Assembly: GCA_015499985.1 (NCBI GenBank)
Contig: JAAAUF010000588.1
Location: 1 to 26,513, forward strand
From: Haplosporangium gracile
Lineage: Eukaryota > Mortierellomycota > Mortierellomycetes > Mortierellales > Mortierellaceae
Length of the DNA: 26,513 bases
Direction: 5' to 3'
Shown: positions 21,132 to 26,513 of the stretch, piece by piece
Numbering within the stretch: the first letter of the stretch is position 1
How the letters are laid out: each line of letters opens with the position of its first letter
Position numbers and translations under genes: made by a program
The notes under the pieces: model-generated
Database searches by the model: none
Seen by the model: only the letters and a program-made list of their open reading frames with translations
What the model was told of the DNA's origin: nothing

Positions 21132-24010
21132 TCAAACCGAGGCTCGTTCTACACAAGAGTACTTCTGAAGCATATCGAGTTCCTCTCTCAGAGTCTCGTA
21201 CCGGAACGCGACTCGAATGTTGGGTACGTTTGTCTTTGCCATGTCGTTGCCCGAGATACCAGGGAGGTACCATTTCTTGCCGATCCAGTGCCTTTTGATC
21301 CGGCTCTCCCAACCAGATTGGGCTACAGAGTTACGTGAGATCTCGCACATGTCGGCTCCTGACAATTTCCATATCTACATTGGATGGAAAGACGAAAAAG
21401 GATATGTTAGCATCTTGAATTTCAATTTGGTCGCAGATGTTTCAAATAGAGGCAAAAAAAACGTAACGGTATAAAGTACCTGAGCAGCAACACTGTACTC
21501 CTCGATCAGGGGCTCTTTTGTGAAATGGAACTGCAGCGGATCATCAGTACTAAGACTGACATTCAGGCCTCTCTGGAAGAACGTCGGGAATGGGTTGCGC
21601 TCGTAGTCCAGGAAAAGCGCGTTGTTCGATAACGGCGACATCGCGATTCCCATCTGTGTCAGGTAGTACAGGTACTGCAATGCTGGCACTTTCCGAAGAA
21701 GAATTCCATGAGAGATTCCGAACGCGGTCAAGAATGCAGACGTCAAGTGGTCCGTGTCTCCGGCCTCTCCGCAATGCGGCCTGAACACAAACGTGTCTAT
21801 CAAACGAAAACATGCACGCGAGGTTAGTCTTAACACAACGCCAACTAATTTTTTTTTGCCCAGTGAAAATAAAACGCAAAAATGACTTACTGAAACGTCG
21901 CTTTTGCCGGAAGGCATTGAGACTTGTCATGTTGGCAAACGTGTAATAGATATAATAACTGTATGGCGGGTTGGTCGGCATGTCCCAAACGCGCGGGTAA
22001 GGGTACTTGCGATAGATTCGCCTCTCTGCCTTGGACTCATCATCCACAGAATCAAACCCAATCACCCTCTGCAAAAAGATATGCAAGTTCGGATGACTCG
22101 ACGGGTCCCGGGTGACTTCAAATAGGGGCTTAAAGATATTGCGGATCACGTCTTCAAAGTTTCGGACAGTCTTGGTCGCCTTGTAGACGTTGTAAAGTCG
22201 TGGCACCTGAATCAGCCAACGGACATTATGAGAGAAAAGCTTGTGTTCGACTACCCAGTCGGCTAGCTTGTCCCATTCGTCTTCGCTCCTGCCGTAAATT
22301 GAAATTCGGTACTCTGCCATCTGGTATTTGCTCTGTTCCAAATCCGATATCGCCTCTAATGTGGTATAGTTCCAAGTGAAGACAATGGTTGTCAGGCGCG
22401 TCAATGTAGGTGTCTCTGCTTCCTTTGGCCACCCAAGTAGCAGATAAATTGCTTACCCTTGGTTATCTCGGCGAGGTATCGGCCTTTAATCTTGTTGTCG
22501 GTCTTCATAAAAATCTCGCGAAGACGCGATTCTCCGATAGGGTTATACTTCAAATTGAACTTGTCAAACCGGTGGAATGAATCTTTGTGCGCCTGAAAAA
22601 AATACGACGAAGATTGTCAGTAACAACGTTTTAAAGAAAGGACCCCTCCTTACCCAAACGACAATTTTTAGTGCACAAACCAAACTTACATGCATATCTA
22701 GGGTATCAATACTTAAGTCATACGCCGTCAAGTTCAGACTCTGGAAAACTTCCTCCAGGGTCAACTCCTTCCCATCGCGGAAAATAACCACATCCTGTGG
22801 AGACTTTCTCATTTTGGCCTTGATAAACCGAAGCAGATGCTTCTGGTTCATACACGAACTATGATGGACGTGTGTGTCGACTTTGCGGACATTATAAAAG
22901 TCGCGGTGCGGTACTCGTTTGACCTCGGCCAGCTCTTCGTACTCATTTAGAAGGATGTACATGTTCCATTTGCTCTCCAGGTATTTCAGACGACGGAAGG
23001 CGAAGCTTTTTGTGGGACCGTCTGAGATAACGGAGAGTACGAAGTCCAGATCCTGGAAGTAGTCCTTGGGTGAGGGGACATTAATGACTGGTTTTTTGTC
23101 CGCCAGGTCTTCCTTGGATGCATAGACCTGTGAAGAGATGTCATATCACAAATCCCAAAAAATATCGAAAGATGTTAGTGCCCATACAACTCTCTTTTTG
23201 CCAATTGGAAAAACAAAAACGTCGTGGAATGCACTGCGCACCGACAGCAACAACAAACAAACACAAAAAAAAACTTTTTTCCTCATACCTGGTACACGCC
23301 GGTATCGTCCATCTCATAGAAATGATCGCACAGTCCGGGGATGGGCACCTCCTCTCTGACAAAGTCACTTCCGATACTGTCAGGTCCATCCGTCACTCGA
23401 CCAACATCCTCCGGCTCGGGTGGAGGCCAGGAGGGGACAGGAGGAGGCGGATAGATAGTCCATTCATCACTGTCGCTGGGATTGTCGCCGACCCGCTGCG
23501 CAGAGACCTTCATGTACTTGTCGCGAAGCTCAAGGCATTTTTGGAAATTAGTGTAAAGCATCCGAAGTTCCTCTGTGATCTGGCTGTTGAGCTTGTTCTT
23601 GGTAATGCTGATGTCCTCCGGCTTGTCTTCTTCCATGATACCGGCATCCTTGTCGACATGACGCAGGTTGTCGGGCTCGTTATCGAATGCAGTTCCAGAG
23701 GCGCTGCCCACAGCTGGTGGTGGTGCCGAAGGACGGACATCGTGGACCAGATAGTCGCTCTGCTCCTACAATTAAAAAACAACATAAAGGGTGTTAACTA
23801 TTACTCTTTATGTTTGGTGCCTGAATCGCCATATATTTGGTTGATGGATATTTGAGAGCTACCACCAACCCTTTTCAACACGCGTTCGTGGTAGTGGGTG
23901 TAGCAGAGTGCCTGTGCCTCGTCGCGCTCTGGGCGCTTGTCGGGCACGTCGAACGAGTCCTCCTTTTTCAGAGGAGGTCTTCCTGGAGTGGGTTCAACCT
24001 CATTGTACAT
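21132..24010 (-). CDS. AMD1: AMP deaminase
   Basis: The enzyme hydrolyses AMP to IMP and ammonia, a control point of the purine nucleotide pool. Exons are 24010-23870, 23765-23289, 23127-22690, 22592-22457, 22355-21891, 21796-21480 and 21374-21132, in frame to 738 residues. The N-terminal ~200 residues are acidic/Pro-rich and variable, as in other AMP deaminases. The zinc ligands are visible: HVH in [10 protein letters not shown] (His292, His294), His560 in [10 protein letters not shown] with the catalytic Glu563, and the Asp pair in LSTDDP (637-638). Family-typical segments include [36 protein letters not shown], and the end segment [13 protein letters not shown]. The first donor, GTTGGT, is weak but is the only nearby one that keeps phase with the next exon. 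In-frame sequence upstream of the chosen ATG is hydrophobic/low-complexity and is read as leader. Confidence 0.95.
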
Positions 24011-24529
24011 GTGGGTAAGTGAAGTCGAGCTGAATGACGGGTTGAATGCAATCGCTGGTTGACAGTCGGAAAAAGGAGGGAGAGTAGAAAGAGAGAGAGG
24101 AAGAAAAAAAATCGGAATATGCACTAAGAGGTAATTGAGAGGGGTCAAAGGGAAAAGAGAGAGAAGTGAGCGAGGACAGCGCCTCGTCCGTTAGAAAAGA
24201 AATAGCAGTGCCCTCATTGGCACACTTTGGGCGGGACGGTCGCACAAATGACAACGATGACCCGCCTCGCTTCTCTCCATACAACAGCTATCCTTTTTAA
24301 CTCTCCTAAAAGTAATCTTTAATAATCATGGTATGTGTGGTTTTCGTGATCTGGGGAGTCAGGCTAGGTCTATTCCCCGATGGTGACCAGGCACACTAGC
24401 CATCCCCTCCCCTCTCTCTCCTATGCGGGTTCTTGGGCATACCTCGCCTTCCCTCCTCCTTCTTCCTGTCCATTGTATTGTCAAAAAAAAAAGGTACAAA
24501 CATGTTCTCCTGTTGTGTGGACCGCACTT
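24011..24529 (-). promoter_or_regulatory. AMP deaminase promoter and 3' region of the GPI-protein gene (519 bp)
   Basis: This is a tandem minus-strand spacer. On the minus strand, 24060-24170 is C/T-rich and leads into the AMP deaminase start, the same leader style as other genes here. A T/A homopolymer tract at about 24482-24492 sits near the stop of the GPI protein gene. No further gene, RNA or repeat is seen. Confidence 0.4.
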
Positions 24530-25327
24530 TCACAGCGCCACCCAAAAGTTCATGGCCAAGACTCCTGTTAGACCCGCCAACAACGCCGACAACTTTGTGC
24601 TGACCGACGGCTCAAGGGCACCTCCACTGTTGCTCGGGATCCTGTTGCCGTTGTAAGTGACTCCACACAGCTGTCGGAAGGCATCGATGTAGTTGATCAA
24701 GTGGTTGGCCTGGAGGACATTCAACTGCGTGGGTTGCTGAGTCTTTGCAAAACAGTCAACACAGTATGGATAGGCGTCCAGGGCCTTGAAGGTACAGATA
24801 CACTGCAAAAAGGGCATAAGGGCTGCATAGGTTGTGTTGGGCGTAATTGGGAAGGTGTTAGAGTTAGCGACCACATTACATCGAGACAGGGTCGGAAACA
24901 TGCCATAGCAGGTCGAGCAGGTCGAGATGTTTTGAGGGAACAAGGCCGGTGAAGTGGGGAGGGGTAACGGACTGGCGACGGGGATAGGACCGCTACCGGG
25001 TGCCCATGTTGTGTAAGGTTGAACTGGAACTGGAGGTGGAATCGTCGCTGTGGTCGTGGTTGTTACGGCTGGGGTCAGAGTACTGTTTCCAGTTGCGGTC
25101 GAATTTTCACTGCCAGACGAGGTTGAGGTTGGTTTGGGAGCTTCGGTGGTGATGAAGGTGGGGATGATATCCGTGGTGATGATGTTGGCCTTAGCGGGTG
25201 CTGCGACGACATTATTGCCATTGAAGATCTGTGCGTCCGTGAAGGATGATAGGCAGAGCAGGCAGAGGTGAAGAGCGAGGAAGAGTGTGGGGAGCAGGTG
25301 CTTCCATGAGATCGTCCCTGAAGTCAT
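24530..25327 (-). CDS. Secreted, probably GPI-anchored Cys/Ser/Thr-rich cell-surface protein
   Basis: This is a single-exon gene of 265 residues and no recognised family. A signal peptide covers about 1-32 (basic start, Leu-rich core, then TDA-Q). A Ser/Thr/Pro-rich linker (about 48-120) is suited to O-mannosylation. NST, NIS and NTT sequons suggest N-glycosylation. A compact domain (about 135-235) has eight cysteines in the order CSTC, RC, CIC, YCVDC, LC, probably four disulfides. The C-terminus has small residues (NSGG) followed by a hydrophobic tail ending NFWVAL, as expected of a GPI signal. The cysteine spacing does not match CFEM or hydrophobin patterns as I know them. A cell-wall or plasma-membrane outer-face location is inferred; function is unknown. 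Confidence 0.85.
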   Translation of the reverse strand: MTSGTISWKHLLPTLFLALHLCLLCLSSFTDAQIFNGNNVVAAPAKANIITTDIIPTFITTEAPKPTSTSSGSENSTATGNSTLTPAVTTTTTATIPPPVPVQPYTTWAPGSGPIPVASPLPLPTSPALFPQNISTCSTCYGMFPTLSRCNVVANSNTFPITPNTTYAALMPFLQCICTFKALDAYPYCVDCFAKTQQPTQLNVLQANHLINYIDAFRQLCGVTYNGNRIPSNSGGALEPSVSTKLSALLAGLTGVLAMNFWVAL

Positions 25328-26208
25328 TGTTGGGTTAGAAGTATAGCCACAAGAGTGAAAAAAGGGAAGAGACGCCGGAGCAAAGGGAAGAGAGTGAGTG
25401 CGTATTGGTTGATAAAGTGGAGCAAAGAGCTGAACAAGTTGTATTTTTGTCAGGATCCAGCTTTACAATGACAAGGAAGAAGGAGCAAAGAAAGGGAAGC
25501 AAACAAGCAAACAAAGCAATTCTGGGCGCTTCCTTCCTTCCATCCATCGTTCTCGGCTACAAGAAAGTGAGTGACAAAGGGATACAATTAACCAACGAGG
25601 TTGAGCTCAAGGAGAAGAGGATTTGGGCAAAGAGCTCAAGGGGAGAGTGCCGATAAACAGATTTGAAGGAGGCGTGAAGGGGGTTCAAGGTGGAATGGAG
25701 ACAGAAGGAAGGAAAAGAAAAGAAACAACCCCGCATTGTCAAACAAAACCTTGGATAGTACCCAGGGATTGCAAGAGACCGCAAGAGATGAGAAATGGAA
25801 GAAAGGGAAAAGACCAACGTGCTGAACAGTGAGCGACAATACAAACAGCTTTTGACTATCGTGGCTAGGTCAACTATTTCCTGCTTGTTTTCTAGCTCTA
25901 CTGCGTGCCACCACTTGAAATTAACGCTGCTTATTAGAAAAGACTATTGCTCTGTCATACACTTTGATGAATACGTTGTCGCTGAGCCAACAAGCGCCTT
26001 TTTTACAACTGCGATAGTCACTAATCCCTCGTATCTCGCCATTGTGCTGTTATTTAGTTTGCGCAAAGTGATAAACCGCGCGATCGCCCCTATCTGCAAT
26101 GTATACTAACACGTGACCCCTATTTCGATTCACTGCACCACTCTTTTCTCTTTTAAAAAGAACGTTTCTTCCCTTCCTCTTCCTAACACACGCTACCCTT
26201 CTCTCACA
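25328..26208. promoter_or_regulatory. Divergent intergenic region (881 bp)
   Basis: This region separates the start codons of the GPI protein (minus) and the membrane protein (plus), so it holds both promoters. Purine-rich DNA on the plus strand at 25360-25850 appears as C/T-rich sequence on the minus strand leading to the GPI gene. A C/T-rich leader (about 26140-26205) precedes the plus-strand gene. An E-box is annotated separately. Reading frames within are low-complexity, and no RNA gene was found. Confidence 0.45.
26110..26115. promoter_or_regulatory. E-box CACGTG upstream of the membrane protein gene
   Basis: CACGTG followed by AC gives GTCACGTG on the other strand, which fits the Cbf1-type bHLH consensus known from yeasts. 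It lies about 94 bp upstream of the start codon at 26209. Chance occurrence of a hexamer in 881 bp is appreciable, so confidence is low. Confidence 0.25.
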
Positions 26209-26513
26209 ATGTCAAAAGCAGATAGCTACGCATCAACAGGATCAACATCAACGCCAGGAGCAGGAGGAGACGACTCGGCGCTATACTACAAGGCTGTGGG
26301 ATCGATCGCCCTCTACTTCACAACCGTCATCTCGGCCCTTGTCATTTGCATCACCAGGACGCGTTTCACCGCCAGCAACGCCCTCTACATCCTCATCGCC
26401 GTCTCCTCTCTTTTTATTACCTGGTACTATATTCTCTCCTTCTTCCAAAAGGAGTATATTACTCTTGGTTCGGACCTTAATCGGTTCATTCTTGAGTCTG
26501 ACCTCTTGTAAGT
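26209..26513 (+). CDS. N-terminal part of an unassigned multi-pass membrane protein
   Basis: The gene is cut by the window edge. Exon 1 runs from ATG 26209 to 26507, where a consensus donor GTAAGT (26508-26513) ends the window, so 99 full codons are visible. The first ~25 residues are polar and rich in Ser/Thr/Gly (MSKADSYASTGSTSTPGAGG). Two membrane segments follow: about 29-48 (hydrophobic, ending VICI before the basic TRTRF loop) and about 58-79 (LYILIAVSSLFITWYYILSFF). The visible part ends with a soluble stretch, KEYITLGSDLNRFILESDL. The Arg-containing loop between helices suggests it faces the cytosol. I do not recognise the family. Confidence 0.7.

Noticed and set aside
23118..23855. 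245-codon plus-strand frame opposite AMP deaminase exon 2
   Set aside because: It is an antisense shadow of an exon and an intron. The minus strand carries family sequence on both sides.
764..24010. Ammonium-releasing gene cluster (glutamate dehydrogenase plus AMP deaminase)
   Set aside because: The two genes are 16 kb apart, on opposite strands, with unrelated genes between; both are housekeeping and co-location looks accidental.
1..26513. CRISPR arrays, toxin-antitoxin, phage or defence-system genes
   Set aside because: No regularly spaced repeats, integrases or such families are seen; all clear genes are intron-containing or secreted eukaryotic proteins.

Overview
This window looks like a gene-dense stretch of a filamentous fungal nuclear genome. 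Genes are broken by mostly short introns (roughly 90-300 nt) with GT...AG ends, C/T-rich leaders precede several start codons, and the encoded families are fungal housekeeping types. Gene structure and protein style suggest an early-diverging fungus of the Mortierella kind (Mucoromycota/Mortierellomycota). That assignment is an inference from style, not from a marker gene. I see no mobile coding element, CRISPR array, rRNA or tRNA gene.

Layout. Plus strand: NAD-dependent glutamate dehydrogenase (764-5059, 3 exons, one intron of 947 nt), then palmitoyl-protein thioesterase 1 (5432-7046, 5 exons). A run of four minus-strand genes follows: a 1104-residue, largely disordered protein ending in a WD40-like propeller (7163-10870); a small glutathione S-transferase (11232-12230) whose only intron carries a 113-bp element with near-perfect terminal inverted repeats; a USP16/USP45-type deubiquitinase (12960-16327); and a HELLS/LSH/DDM1-type SNF2 chromatin remodeller (16544-19908). 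A 300-bp divergent spacer separates the remodeller from a plus-strand RNase P/MRP subunit gene of the Pop7/Rpp20 type (20209-20836). Convergent to it is AMP deaminase (21132-24010, minus, 7 exons), then an intronless GPI-anchored secreted protein (24530-25327, minus). The window ends inside a plus-strand membrane protein gene (26209 onward), cut at its first splice donor.

How the genes relate. Glutamate dehydrogenase and AMP deaminase both release ammonium. PPT1 acts in the vacuole/lysosome. The deubiquitinase, the remodeller and perhaps the propeller protein are nuclear/chromatin factors. These are independent eukaryotic transcription units, and I see no evidence of a biosynthetic or defence cluster. 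The most interesting items are the unassigned propeller protein, which has paired CDK-type motifs, SUMO-type motifs and a PALB2-like overall layout, and the inverted-repeat element inside the GST intron.

Exon coordinates were worked out by hand from GT/AG sites and reading-frame continuity. Each multi-exon gene closes in frame, but without transcript data single junctions may be wrong.
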